Assembly: GCA_033239125.1 (NCBI GenBank)
Contig: BSWB01000001.1
Span: 28,423,501 to 28,487,500 of the forward strand
From: Fagopyrum homotropicum
Lineage: Eukaryota; Streptophyta; Magnoliopsida; Caryophyllales; Polygonaceae
Length of the DNA: 64,000 nucleotides
Direction of reading: 5' to 3'
In this document: piece by piece, positions 23,117 through 34,256 of the stretch
Layout: each line of letters opens with the position of its first letter
Numbering within the stretch: the first letter of the stretch is position 1
Translations under genes and position numbers: made by a program
The notes under the pieces: model-generated
Told to the model about the DNA's origin: nothing
Databases searched by the model: none
Seen by the model: only the letters and a program-made list of their open reading frames with translations

Positions 23117-23563
23117 ATCATGAAGTATTTTTATAGGGTGTATCATGGATGATGGGACAAGGAGTAGTGATGTTGGTAGGCCAAACAAGTAGGTAAAAGA
23201 GGCTAAATAATATCCGGGGAACTTTTCGTCCTCTCCACTAGTTTTAAAAATGTCTTGGGAGCTTCATATGTTCCGAAAATTATAGAATTTCTTGCAATAT
23301 ATCACGGGTCTTCTACGGGGCACCCCATACTTAATTCTTCGTATTTCTTCTCACTTCTTGACCCCAGATGGGTTTTATGAGGCTAATATGGGTGCGACGC
23401 TATTTTTGAGGAGCACCAAAGAAGGAAAATGTATATAGACAAAAAATGACAAAATAGAAGGAGGTCACAAATGCTTATCAAAGAGAGCCCCAATCCTCTT
23501 TACATCAAATATAGAGAAGTTAATGAACATGTAGTTTTGCAAAAAAAAAAGGGGACAAAATTG

Positions 23564-23930
23564 ATCAGTCTCTTGGGCTTATAATAAATTGTAGAAAATT
23601 GTTGCTTTGTATACTATAAAAGTTGAGTATGTTGTAGTGAATGGGGCTAGTAAGAAGATGGTATGGTTGTAGAATTTTTTTGGTGAACCGAGAAATGTGC
23701 AAAGGGGCACACTCTCTACAATGACAATCCAAACACGATTCACTTGGACAAAAATCCAACACATAGAGTTAAAGTACCATTACATACTACTTTTTTTGAA
23801 AGAGAGATTTTGCAGTTGAAGAAGATTCGAGGAAGTGAAAACCTTGCAAATATAGACTATATAGTGACTAAGGTGATGACCTTAGAGAAGTTGAAGCTTT
23901 GTAACTTAAACAAGCATTCATAATTTAGAC
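23564..23930 (+). pseudogene. Copia RNase H remnant
   Basis: The translation in shifting frames keeps the Copia RNase H pattern: V-A-L-x-T-x-x-x-E-Y near 23605, K-x-M-V-W-L, a degraded D-N-P-N-T-I-H-L-D-K-N-P near 23720, a degraded H-x-x-x-K-x-x-H-T-T near 23770, and K-I-R-G-S-E-N-L-A near 23827. Several stops interrupt it. It is the tail of an older Copia element unrelated to the one at 1-5444. No flanking LTR was identified with confidence. Confidence 0.7.
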
Positions 23931-25870
23931 GAATGCTAGGCACTAACTACCAAATGAGGGTCGTTGGTGAAAAAGATAATTAATTATGATTGAGATCGGT
24001 CTCCATGTGAAAGATTATTGGGTTATAGAGTTTGAGGGGTCATGTAAGTTGAGGTTCATTAATTGATATTAGAGTTAGTTGTTTTTTGACTAAATGAGGG
24101 AAATAGGGCTCCTAAAATTTTACTTTTGCAAAGTGGGCTCCTAGTATAATTTAGGCCTGCAAAAAAATTAATAGGTGTATTTGTGGGCCGCAAAGAAAAG
24201 ATGGATGGATGGGCTGCCAAAAAAAATTGAATTTTGAATGACTGTTGGTATTATTTGCAGAGGAAAAAGAGAAAACATTCATTTGCTTTGTAAAGAGAGA
24301 GAAAACAGATCTAAAAAGGAACGAAAGTAGAGGGTGAAACGGAGATCCGTCGGAGTTTCAACGACAGGGAACACTGTTTCACCGTCAGGACATTTGGCCA
24401 CCAAGCCGACACCGAAGGGTGAGCGAGAGATCTAGGGTTTCCTTCGAGCGGGAGAGATCTAGGGTTTCCGTCGAAGGGCGAGCGAGAGATCTAGGGTTTT
24501 GCCGTCAAGGTTGACACGAGGAGGGGCTACGCCACTGTTTTTGGCGCTGGCGCCGCTGTCTGATCGTCGTTCCGTCACCAACCCTCCTCTCTTTCACCGT
24601 TGTATGCTCCGTCGTTGCCGGGAACCAGATCTGTATTTTTTGGGTAAGCTATTTCTACTAGATTTTTGGTATGAATTTGATTCGCTTTAGTAAGTAGTAG
24701 TGGGTATGTGTTTGATTTTGTGTGTGCAGTTTGGGTATGTATTATGAAAGAGATTGATTACTTAACGTTTGCATTTTTTGGGTATTGTTTTAAATTGAGT
24801 CTATGTGTGTGCATTTTGGGTATGCATTATTGAAGATATGCTTTTGTTGTTTGGGGTATGTATTTGTTATTGAAAATAGGTTTTTTTGGGTATTGATTAT
24901 TGAGTATATGTGTGTGCAGTTTAGGTATGCATTTTTGAGTATATGTGTGTGCAGTTTTGGGTATTTGCTTATTGAGTGATTGATGTGCATTTTTTGGTAT
25001 GCATTTTTGGGTATTGCTTATTGAGTGATTGATATGTATTTTTTGGGTATTGCTTATTAAGTATATGTGTGTGCAGTTTGGGTATGCATTTTTGAGTATA
25101 TGTGTGTGCAGTTTTGAATATTGCTTATTGAGTGATTGATATGCATATTTTTTGGTATGCATATTTTTGGGTATTGTTTATTGAGTGATTGATATGCATT
25201 TTTTTATTGCTTATTGAGTATATGCGTGTGTTATTGAGTATATACGTGTGCAGTTTGGGTATGCAGTTTTAAGTATTGCTTACCCAAAAACAAACGTTGT
25301 TGCTTACCCAGAAATAGAACAGGGGACTGCTTCCAGATTCCGGTGAAGGGAAGAAGAAAGGACTTGTGTTTGGAAGAATTTGAGCTATGGGAGAAGAAAG
25401 GACCTCCGTTTGAAGGGAAGAAGAAGGGACATGGGTTTATAAATAGGGAAGAAAAATGGGTTGCATTTATTGGACACAAATTCCATGTAAAATGTCCATC
25501 AATATTGTCACCAATCAAATCAATGGCTGTCACTTTTTTGTACTTTTTCTGATTTCATCTACTATATAGGAGCCCATTATATAAATTACAAATTGGAAGG
25601 CCCTAATTTCTAACTTCATGGTCTAAAAGAGCTACAATGTCAATTCTTCCTTTATTTTTTTGCAAGACTAATTAATTGATGCATTAATATTGAATTTCAA
25701 ATGCAACCTAGCTAAAACATATGGAACAACTCAAAACATTCGAACTTCAAATGCAATGTTTGATTAGGTGAAGCAGGGAAATCATGTGAATTTACCTATG
25801 ATATTGGCATGCAAAGCTTGTGAAACAAAGAAACCCATCACCTTATTTCCACCCAAAACTCATCATCACC
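23931..25870. other. Intergenic DNA with short tandem repeats upstream of CYP704B1
   Basis: No exon supported. At 24420-24500 a unit around GAGAGATCTAGGGTTT occurs three times. From about 24785 to 25270 there is a degenerate minisatellite built from TATGTGTGTGCAGTTTGGG, TTGCTTATTGAGTGATTGAT and related units. GGGCTCCTA occurs near 24106 and inverted near 25567, too short to define element ends. Confidence 0.5.
24785..25270. repeat. Degenerate minisatellite
   Basis: Interleaved repeats of about 20-45 bp (TGAGTATATGTGTGTGCAG..., ATTGCTTATTGAGTGATTGA...). Copies diverge and the period is not constant. Confidence 0.75.
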
Positions 25871-25874
25871 ATCC

Positions 25875-25880
25875 TATAAA
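25875..25880 (+). promoter_or_regulatory. Candidate TATA box of CYP704B1
   Basis: TATAAA 43-48 bases before the ATG. The short distance implies a very short 5' UTR, so this is a candidate only. Confidence 0.4.
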
Positions 25881-25922
25881 CATTTCAACTTCATTGCTTT
25901 CCTTCATACAGTATAACACAAG

Positions 25923-27982
25923 ATGGGCTTTTTGTTTGCTGCTATCTTGGGTTTGACATGGATTTTCATCCACAGATGGAACCAAAGGAACTACAAGGGT
26001 CCCAAAACATGGCCTCTTATAGGCGCTGCATTAGAGCAACTCATCAACTACGACCGCATGCATGATTGGCTCGTCGACTACCTTTCCAAATCCAAAACCA
26101 CCGTCGTCCCCATGCCCTTTACTACCTACACTTACATTGCTGATCCCCTCAATGTTGAGCATGTACTTAAAACCAACTTTGCCAATTATCCAAAGGTACG
26201 TACGTAACCAACTAATGACATTTTCTCGGTGAAAAAATTGGGTTAAATAGCCTCTTTTTATAGGATTTTGTTTTGTAAACTCCTCAAATCTTACCCTATA
26301 TATAATTCCTTCCTAGATGAAAGAATTAGATTAAATAGGGACATATTTACTAAATGAGTTTATACTATGGTTACTTTTAATAAAATAATAGTGGTAAAAG
26401 GTCTAGTTAACCATTTTACCCTTTTCTGCTTGTTTATATATATTTTGTATCTCACGTGGATTGTGTTAAGGGAGAAACATACCACTCCTACATGGAAGTT
26501 CTTTTGGGCGACGGGATCTTCAACGCAGACGGAGAGCTATGGAGGAAGCAAAGGAAGACGTCGAGCTTTGAGTTCGCATCAAAGAACTTGAGAGACTTCA
26601 GCACTGTGGTGTTCAGGGATTACAGCCTCAAACTCTCTCATATACTAAGCCAGGCATCTTTTGAAAACCGGCAAGTAGACATGCAAGAATTGTTGATGAG
26701 GATGACATTAGACTCCATATGCAAAGTAGGGTTTGGTGTAGAGATAGGAACTTTAGCTCCCAACCTACCCGAAAACTCGTTTGCTAGAGCTTTTGACACA
26801 GCCAACATCATTGTCACACTTAGATTCATAGATCCTCTTTGGAAGGTCAAGAGATTCCTAAATTTTGGGTCCGAAGCCTTATTAAGCCAAAGCATGAAAG
26901 TCATCGACGACTTCACTTACTCGGTCATCCGAAAGAGGAAGGCCGAGATAGAAGAAGCAAAGAAGAACTCAAAATATGACAAGGTAACATCAAGTAAGTA
27001 GAATTGAGTTTCAATGAATTTGTGTTGTAAACTCACACTCGGTACCTATGAGTGAAGCATGACATACTATCAAGATTCATCCAGCTAGGAGAAGAGAGTG
27101 AGGATCCGGAGAGCAAAAGCAGCATCTCATCAGAAAAGAGCTTAAGAGACATAGCCTTAAACTTTGTGATTGCAGGGCGAGACACAACGGCAACCACACT
27201 CTCATGGGCAGTCTATTTGGTCATGACTCACGAACATGTCTCGAAAAGGCTTTTCTCTGAACTCAAGGCCTTTGAAGAAGAGCGTGCAAAGGAGGAACAT
27301 GTGACATTGATTAAATATGATCCAAATGACCCGAAATCCTTTGGTGAAAGGGTGGATCAATTTGCTAAGCTCTTGACTTATGATGGTCTATCTAGATTGT
27401 ACTATTTGCACGCTGTGATCACCGAGACCCTCAGGCTCTACCCGGCAGTTCCTCAGGTACAATACAACTTTAAGGCATTATAGCGGTATTGGCAAACCTT
27501 AAGTATATACATGTGGTATATAGGATCCAAAGGGTATAGCGGAGGATGATGTGTTACCGGATGGAACGAAAGTGAAAGCAGGCGGAATGGTGACATATGT
27601 GCCTTACTCCATGGGAAGAATGGAGTATAACTGGGGTCCGGACGCGACCGAGTTTAAGCCAGAAAGATGGTTACAAGATGGGTTCTTCCAAAATGCTTCC
27701 CCTTTCAAGTTCACTGCATTTCAAGTATGTTAAAAGATGTTTTAATCCAACAAATCTTGATCTGAAAGCATTGAATCTCATCATGGGTTTGTTTCGCAGG
27801 CTGGGCCGAGGATTTGTCTAGGGAAGGACTCAGCGTACCTGCAGATGAAGATGGCCATGGCGATCCTAGGCAGATTCTATGACTTTAAATTGGTTCCAGG
27901 ACACCAGGTTAAGTATAGGATGATGACCATTTTATCAATGGCTAATGGCTTGAAGCTCACGGTTTCTAGGCGTTCTTCTTGA
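25923..27982 (+). CDS. CYP704B1: Cytochrome P450, CYP704B1-type fatty acid omega-hydroxylase
   Basis: Five exons: 25923-26195, 26471-26993, 27053-27456, 27524-27724 and 27800-27982. All introns are GT-AG. They join in frame to 527 residues, the normal size. The start is ATG 25923, which gives the short hydrophobic ER anchor and the W-x-x-R-W hinge. Exon 2 must end at 26993 (donor GTAAGT); the earlier GT at 26984 would put a stop in exon 3. P450 landmarks: oxygen-binding A-G-R-D-T-T near residue 306, E-T-L-R near 390, P-E-R-W near 445, and the heme loop F-x-x-G-P-R-I-C-L-G with Cys about 473. Residue-level similarity to Arabidopsis CYP704B1 is very high throughout. That enzyme hydroxylates long-chain fatty acids in anther tapetum for sporopollenin of the pollen wall. 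It lies tail to tail with the CASP gene, 176 bp apart. No damaging change seen. Confidence 0.95.
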
Positions 27983-28158
27983 AGTAATATGCTTTATCAT
28001 CAATGTTACTCCATATAATGCACGTGGATTTCGAGAATATATATAACGCATTCGTATTAATTCTTGAGTAACTTAGCAACACATTGGTTCAAGAAGATTA
28101 CAAGCCAAAGTAAAGGGAATTAAATTGAAAGTTACATTGACACACTCGAAATGAACTA

Positions 28159-29386
28159 CTACAATTTGTATGTATGGCGCCTGGAGATTGCAACACCGGA
28201 CAATATGATGAGCAAGACGAAGACGAGGATCGCGATGAAAGATCCGATCAAGGATCCAGAAATGCGCTCGCAGAAGCTGTTGAATTGCTGGCAAATGGCA
28301 AACCAGTTGGCGGATGCGTTACCCTTGTGCGCTAAGTAAACTATTGCCGCCGCCGCTGAGGCTCCTCCTGTCAACAATCCCAACGCAACCTATACACAAA
28401 CAAGTAATCAGGTTAGCAACAGTAAATAAATATATATACAGAGAGAGGCTGATTCCGGTGAGGAAGAGAGAGGTTGATTCCGGTGAGGAGGAGCCTTCTA
28501 GATAGGACCGTTGCGAGTGGTCGGATGAGTTCTAAATCAGAACTCTCACACAATATATCATTAATGACATTTTGATAATTACGATAAATATTTGGAAAAA
28601 AAAAACCAGACACTAAAAAGAACAAAAGAAACGGTCAAATATCTCTCACATTTTTTTCATCTCACGTTCTTTTTCAAATCTATGAACATCGATTAATAAA
28701 AACATAAACAATATCGTATAAAACACTATGAACACCGATGAATAAAACATGAACAATGATGTATAAAAGTATGAACACTGAGTGTGTGCGAGCCTTCAAT
28801 TTAAGAGTATTTTCTCAAATTTTAAGTCAATTTACAAAAATATCATTTAATGACGAGTATGCGGAGCTATTGATTACAATGACTCACGACCATCCTAATT
28901 CCTATCTCCTTGTTTGAACTAAAATCTATGTATAAAAAAGTTAAAACTATCATACCGTGTCGAGGATGAGTAATAAAATGCGAGTTCCGACGGCTCCGCT
29001 CCTGATGATGTGGACGATTGAAAGGGGAAGGGAGAGAACCAAGTAACCGAACACCAGTGCATTCGCCACTACAAAGAATCTGTTCAAGATAATGTTAAGT
29101 AAAGGTTAGAGATAGTACGTTATTATGTATGGAGAAAAGAACACGGTTGATAATGAACCGACGTGAAAGTAGGAAGATCGTCATATTGAGCTCGGAAGCG
29201 GATAAACTGTGTGAAAAACGGCAGCGTTTCGTTGGTGGTTCCCATGGCTATGGCACTCGCTAGCGTCCCCACACCTGCAACGATCCTGAAGATGAAGTCC
29301 ATGATTGAGAGTCCGCGGTTCATGGCCGGCGGTGGTGGCGGAACCTTTGAGGCCTCTCCGACTTCCATTGCTCCCAGCTTCATCAT
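28159..29386 (-). CDS. CASP (Casparian strip membrane domain) protein
   Basis: Three exons on the minus strand: 29386-29163, 29079-28956 and 28389-28159. All introns are GT-AG, and the joined frame gives 192 residues, typical of the family. Two adjacent ATGs (29386, 29383) can start it; I took the first. A Pro-rich cytosolic N-terminus is followed by four membrane segments (first about residues 28-47). The first outer loop has E-T-L-P-F-F-T-Q-F and A-Q-Y-D-D-L-P-x-F, the signature of true CASPs. The second outer loop has N-W-x-x-I-C-Q-Q-F with a paired Cys (F-C). CASPs form a plasma-membrane scaffold in root endodermis that places lignin in the Casparian strip. The paralog (CASP1-5) cannot be assigned from this alone. 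Confidence 0.93.
28679..28780. repeat. Short tandem repeat in CASP intron 2
   Basis: About three degenerate copies of a 40-bp unit (TATGAACACCGATGAATAAAACATGAACAATG and variants) inside the intron between exons 2 and 3. The same intron has a 24-bp duplication around 28441-28495 (GAGAGAGGYTGATTCCGGTGAGGA). Confidence 0.7.
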
Positions 29387-29466
29387 TGTTTTTCTTTGAT
29401 CTTCTCCTCTTTGCTGTTGATCGATGTTGGAGATGAATGATGGAATAGAGAAGCGATGAATATGGG

Positions 29467-29473
29467 TTTATAA
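29467..29473 (-). promoter_or_regulatory. Candidate TATA box of the CASP gene
   Basis: TTATAAA on the minus strand about 80 bp upstream of the ATG, a normal plant spacing. Confidence 0.5.
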
Positions 29474-29479
29474 GCGAAA

Positions 29480-30479
29480 GATGATTAGTGGAATTGGTGT
29501 AAATGATGATTTTACAATACTAAACGCATAGACCCTGTACCTGCTCTACCTAAGCTACTTTGGTTTTATATATGATTGTAATTCAAGATATTTTGAAGAA
29601 CTAAGAAACTTTGAATATAAATAAAACACATGGGAGATTGCATATTTGACATTCGTGAATTACTATAAATTATTCAAGTCAAATGTGTGAGATCCAATAA
29701 GAGGAATTACATATACTTGACCCTAAATGGTTGGCAATTTGGATTAGGTGGAAAGAACTTTGCCTTTACCACCTGGAAAGTATGGGTGGATCGTTCTAAA
29801 CAAAGAGCTTATGGTTGGTCAGTTCAGTGCTTTAGGTTTTAAGAAAAATAATCTAAAGGAGAAAATAAGACCATGTATGACAAGGGATGATGGTCTCACC
29901 CGCCGATGGATGTTCGAAACCCGTCCCAAAAATGTATGAAAATTCGCTGATATACTGGTGAAACTTGGGTGTCGGGTGCAACATGTGATGGGTTGGGTTA
30001 GATACGGGTGAACAACTCAGGACTCATCATCCGAGCCAACACCCTTCACCTGCATCCATCACTTGTACTCATGACCGAATTCAACAATTTCTAATCTTTT
30101 GTCATGTCTTGTTTGCCTTTATAAATTCCAACTACCTTGAAAGATAAATATATTTTTGTTACATAACAAAAATATATTTATCAAAGAGGACGAGTCAAAG
30201 AGAGCCTGAACTTTGAGATTCTAATGAGAGTTGACGACCACTTTCTGCAATGCTATTTGTTTTTCGGAAGTCGTATTCGCACGGTTCAAGATATCGTATT
30301 GGCACAACGCCTTCGCAATGCGTAACCGTGACACTTTAATGCCCTAAAAAGTGCTTACGGGATCTCATCCCGCAAGCGCCTCCTTCAAACACAAAATTTC
30401 GAAAGCAGCAGCGACAAGGAGACGAGAAGACGGGGAACAAATTCGATCCAATCTCACCATTTCACAAAAAGCACAAGAA
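29480..30479. other. Intergenic DNA upstream of the CASP gene
   Basis: The part near 29480-29700 is likely CASP promoter. A 63-codon frame at 29748-29939 (+) has no recognisable domain. Nothing else supported. Confidence 0.4.
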
Positions 30480-30539
30480 ATGGATAAAGACGGTAACAGT
30501 GGTAGGCCATTTCAAAAGCGAAAAAAGGACCCGAGAGAG
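30480..30539 (+). CDS. Possible first coding exon, unknown protein
   Basis: ATG 30480 opens 20 codons rich in Lys, Arg and Asp and runs into a good donor (GAG/GTATGT) at 30540. The upstream sequence looks like a plant 5' UTR. I find no convincing next exon before the fold-backs and AT-rich repeats, so this may be a gene fragment. No function can be given. Confidence 0.25.
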
Positions 30540-30708
30540 GTATGTAACATTTATTGTTCGGTTTTTATTTCTATTTTGTTCAGTTTCTATTTTTTACTTT
30601 CGGGTTCGTAATTGAGGATGAAATTGAGTGTAATAAGTTAGATTGTTGTTGATTGTAATACATTTAGATTGTTTGTTAGTGTATTTGATGAACGGAACCG
30701 GAACGAAG

Positions 30709-30801
30709 CTTCGACAATCCGCCATTGAAGGCGGATTGTCGAAGACGATGAACAGTGGCTCACGGTCACGCATTGCGAAACCGTGGAGCCACTATTCATC
30801 G
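30709..30801. repeat. Two adjacent fold-back repeats
   Basis: First hairpin 30709-30744: perfect 15-bp arms CTTCGACAATCCGCC with a 6-base loop. The second follows at 30746-30801: about 21-bp arms beginning CGATGAACAGTGGCT, with one mismatch and one indel, and a 13-base loop. They are directly followed by AT-rich tandem repeats. Confidence 0.9.
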
Positions 30802-30880
30802 TAAAATGCATTGGAATGCATTATAATGCATTAATTATATTAAAGCAATTTAAATTTAATTAAATTAATTAGAGAATAAT

Positions 30881-31260
30881 AAATTTAATTAAAATATAAT
30901 TTATAATAATTTGGATTAATTAATTTAAATTATTTGAACTAGATGATATAAATACAATTTGAATAAATGTAATTATTTAATCCTAATTACTTTTAATCTA
31001 ATGATATAAAATTTTAATTTATAATAATGTAGATTGATTAAATTTAATTAAATTATAGTTTATAATAACTTAGATTAATTAATTTAAATTATTTCAATTA
31101 AATGATGTAATTAAATACAATTTGAACAAATGTAATTACTTTATCCTAATTACTTTTAATTAAATGATATAAATTATGAATTTATAATAATGTAGATTAA
31201 TTAAATTTAATTAAATTACAATTTATAATAACTTAGATTAATAAATTTAATTAATTTAAT
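30881..31260. repeat. AT-rich tandem repeat, about 160-bp unit, 2.3 copies
   Basis: AAATTTAATTAAA starts recur at 30881, 31040 and 31203 (periods 159 and 163) with the same order of landmarks in each unit. Composition is very AT-rich. It may act as a matrix attachment or easily unwound region, but that is inference. Confidence 0.85.
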
Positions 31261-31503
31261 TGTAATTATTGTAATTATAATTTAAATTAAAATCTCTACC
31301 TTTACTATTTAATTTCATACAATTACTTTAATGTAAAATAAAAGGGCTAATTTGGAAACTAGGCTATTTTGAGATTATAAGATAGTAACTAGGCCTTTTC
31401 TATTTTCTTATTAGTAAATGTACCCCTAAATTATATTTACCGTTCAATCACTTTAACTTCCTCTACTCTCCCCTCTCTCCTCAACGAAAACCCTTAATCA
31501 TCT

Positions 31504-31716
31504 ATGTCTTCCGCTTCTCTCACTTCTCCGTCATCTGCTACTCCTTCTCCCTCCTTAGATCCGATGACATCTCCGGCCTCACCATTGCTAGCCTTGCCCC
31601 CTGCTACTCCTTCTCCCTCCTTAGAACCGATGACATCTCCGGCCTCACCATTGCTAGCCTTGCCCCCTCACTCGGATCTGGTTTTACCCCCTTTTTTAGT
31701 TTCGCCAAGGGTTTGA
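31504..31716 (+). CDS. Short Ser/Pro-rich open frame with 66-bp in-frame duplication
   Basis: ATG 31504 opens 70 codons rich in Ser, Pro, Ala and Leu. A 66-bp unit is tandemly duplicated in frame (31535-31600 and 31601-31666). The upstream CT-rich tract and AAAACCCTTAATC resemble a plant gene 5' region. It may be the 5' part of the gene holding the helicase exon, or a spurious frame. I do not recognise the product. Confidence 0.25.
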   Translation: MSSASLTSPSSATPSPSLDPMTSPASPLLALPPATPSPSLEPMTSPASPLLALPPHSDLVLPPFLVSPRV

Positions 31717-31959
31717 TTTTGCCCCTTTTCTTTCTCGATTGAAAGAGGTTACAGCCAGTGCTCATCCCTCACTCCGTACTCACAAAGGCACCGATGATTG
31801 CAGCTTCAGGTATATATTCCTCCCTTCACATTGTTGTTTTCGTTTGTTGTTCCATTGATATATCGTGGATTGCTTCTTCTCACAAAGACCACTCCTCCAT
31901 AACTAAGGATAACCTCTAAAGGGAGTACTTCCACTAAGATATTTGATTTTTCTTTCCAG

Positions 31960-32229
31960 ATGCATCAGGCTGGATTCCCTTCCCCTACTCCTATTCAGGC
32001 TCAATCTTGGCCAGTTGCTCTTCAAGGGCGTGATATAGTGGCTATTGCCAAAACAGGATCTGGAAAGACTTTGGGTTACTTGATTCCAGGGTTTATTCAC
32101 ATGAAAAGCTTGCGAAATAATCCTCGGTCAGGACCCACCGTTTTAGTGCTTTCCCCAACAAGAGAATTGGCTACGCAGATGCAGGATGAAGCTGTGAAGT
32201 TTGCAAAGTCATCCAGAATATCTTCTGTG
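31960..32229 (+). pseudogene. DEAD-box RNA helicase exon (partial gene)
   Basis: A 90-codon exon bounded by acceptor TTTCCAG at 31953-31959 and a donor GT at 32230. It encodes the Q motif (G-F-x-x-P-T-P-I-Q), motif I (A-K-T-G-S-G-K-T) and motif Ia (P-T-R-E-L-A) of a DEAD-box helicase, closest in style to the plant DDX5/RH14-RH46 group. The DEAD box, SAT and helicase C domain are not in the window. The next sequence is a minisatellite and then the E5 LTR at 32522, so the nest may have inserted into the following intron with the rest of the gene beyond 64000. Alternatively this is a stranded fragment. No preceding exon was found immediately upstream. Confidence 0.8.
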
Positions 32230-32379
32230 GTATGCTACATGTGTAACCTGTTAATAACATGCGTTTACTTGGTTCTGCCTAATATTCTATTTGAAACTTT
32301 GGTCAGTGATCTTAGAATAACACTTCAGTTGTGAATGAGATTGATTTGTGGAGTGAAACCTTGAATTTTTTTAAATTCT

Positions 32380-32521
32380 GGTATGTATGTGTATAATTTC
32401 TGGTATGTATAATTTTTGGTATGTATGTGTATAATTTCTGGTATGTATAATTTCTGGTACGAATAGTTTCTGGTATGTATGTGTATACTTTCTGGTATGT
32501 ATAATTTCTGGTACGAATAGT
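32380..32521. repeat. Minisatellite of TTTCTGGTATGTAT-type units
   Basis: About eight units around TAATTTCTGGTATGTAT and GTACGAATAG between the helicase exon and the E5 LTR. ATAGT just before 32522 is the presumed left target-site duplication of E5; the right copy lies outside the window. Confidence 0.8.
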
Positions 32522-34256
32522 TGTTCGCTCCAAACGGTGTGTGCAAGCTTTAAATTTATAACCCTAGACTTAAGCTTAAAACAAGGATGCGAACCCGCAG
32601 TGTACGGGTCAATCGTAGTAAAAAGCAAGAAATTCCAGGGGTCGATCACAGGGACTCGGTGAAACAAAGTCAATAACGGTAAGCTTCGTGAATACTAACC
32701 ACAAGAGCAATTAACACAATCAAAGATGAATAAGAAGTCAATAAAGCAAACATGCAATTCTAGGGATTAAAGCGTCTAGTTGTGGTTCCAACTCAAGATC
32801 TAAAGATAAGCGGACAAAGCTGAGATTTTTGCAAGGGGAAGGTGTTACTAAAGTGGAGTAGATCACCGGGTAAGTCTCACTACTCTCTAATCCTAAACCG
32901 TAACTCCTATTACCGGGTAAGTCTCAAGGAATTAAGATAAAGAACTATAACCTCAAACTAACACACCATCTAAGGGAATAGAATCAACCTTTACCGGGTA
33001 AGTCTCAAGCTAACTCACAAAGATGGGATGGAAGCACACTCAAACCCCAATAAAGGATAAACCTTTATTACCTACACTTATGATCGTTGGTATACAAACT
33101 AAGGAATTACCGGGTAAGTCTCATCCTAAGCTTGCTTTGAACCAGGAAAGGTGTAATAAGAATAGGATTTGGCAAACTCTAACACTTAACTCTCAGTTTA
33201 GGATCAGACAAGTCACCTCGGTCAGCCAGATTCCACCCCGGCCGAGATGTTCATCGACTGAACGAGATGCTTAGGGTTAAGGTTAAAGACTCGAACTTTC
33301 AGGATCCTACTGGAATCTAAGATTATTCTATCATTGTTTTTCCCACAACCTTCAGCCAATTACCCTAGAATCACACAAGGAAATTAGCCACTCATCATCA
33401 TTATGAAAGTATTAAATATATGGGAAGAAGGTGAATATTTGAACAAGAAGAATTTAATGGAAAAGACTTCAATAACTGAATCAAATATCACAACAAAGCG
33501 TTCCTTGGATATAAATCCAACAAGACAAGACAACAAGGAAGGGAATTAAAGACAATCTTACAAAACCCTCCAAAAAGCTATAAAAGCTATGATCTTCAAT
33601 CTTCCTTCAACCTTCAAAAAGATTCTTCGAAACTCCCAACTGGAGTATGACTGCTGCGTGCTATAAACCCTGATCGATCGTATAGCATGATGTTGGATTT
33701 GTGGAAATCCAACCCTTTTTATAGGAAAATAACCCTTCAAAGATAATAAATCTTAGAAAGATATTTTCCCATAAATATAGGTAAAATATATGATTCTACA
33801 TATCTTCTTCCTTCCAGGAGCCAAGCCCAAAAATATAAGATCACCTTCCAAAGATAAAAGATCTCAGCCAAGAATAAAATATTCTCGCCGCGTCCTAGGT
33901 GTTCGCCTCGGTCGAGTCGGCGTCTCTGGATCACCTCGGTCGAGATGAATCTCTGGTCAACCGAGGTGAGTCATAACTGAATGTGAAATCTCTCAAAACT
34001 GGTCCAAAGTGAATCTTTAATCCATGGCTATGCTCCCTGGATGTAGCTCCAAATGACTCATGACTCCTTTTGCTCCTTTTTGATGCAAAACGTGCCATTT
34101 TACCTACAATTACAGCAAAACTAGGTGTAGACCTCGATTCCCGCAAAGGTAGATGAAATGGTAATATAATCACATATTATACATGCTAACATGCAGATTA
34201 TTGAAGATAAAACGTCCAAACATACCCCTAAATATAGACTATAATTCATGCTATCA
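32522..34256 (-). repeat. E5 3' LTR (1735 bp, family B)
   Basis: Ends TGTTCGCTCC...CATGCTATCA as read on the plus strand. Contains four copies of ACCGGGTAAGTCTC (32865, 32911, about 32992, about 33108) and CGGTCGAG-type motifs near 33220-33260 and 33905-33970. It matches the E3 LTRs with modest divergence. Confidence 0.93.

Noticed and set aside
24103..25577. Transposon bounded by inverted GGGCTCCTA
   Set aside because: Only nine bases match, a second GGGCTCCTA lies nearby on the left, and no target-site duplication was found.
32865..33122. Repeated ACCGGGTAAGTCTC resembling a CRISPR array
   Set aside because: Spacing is irregular (about 46, 80 and 116 bp), the sequence is a plant LTR, and the copies recur in every family B LTR.
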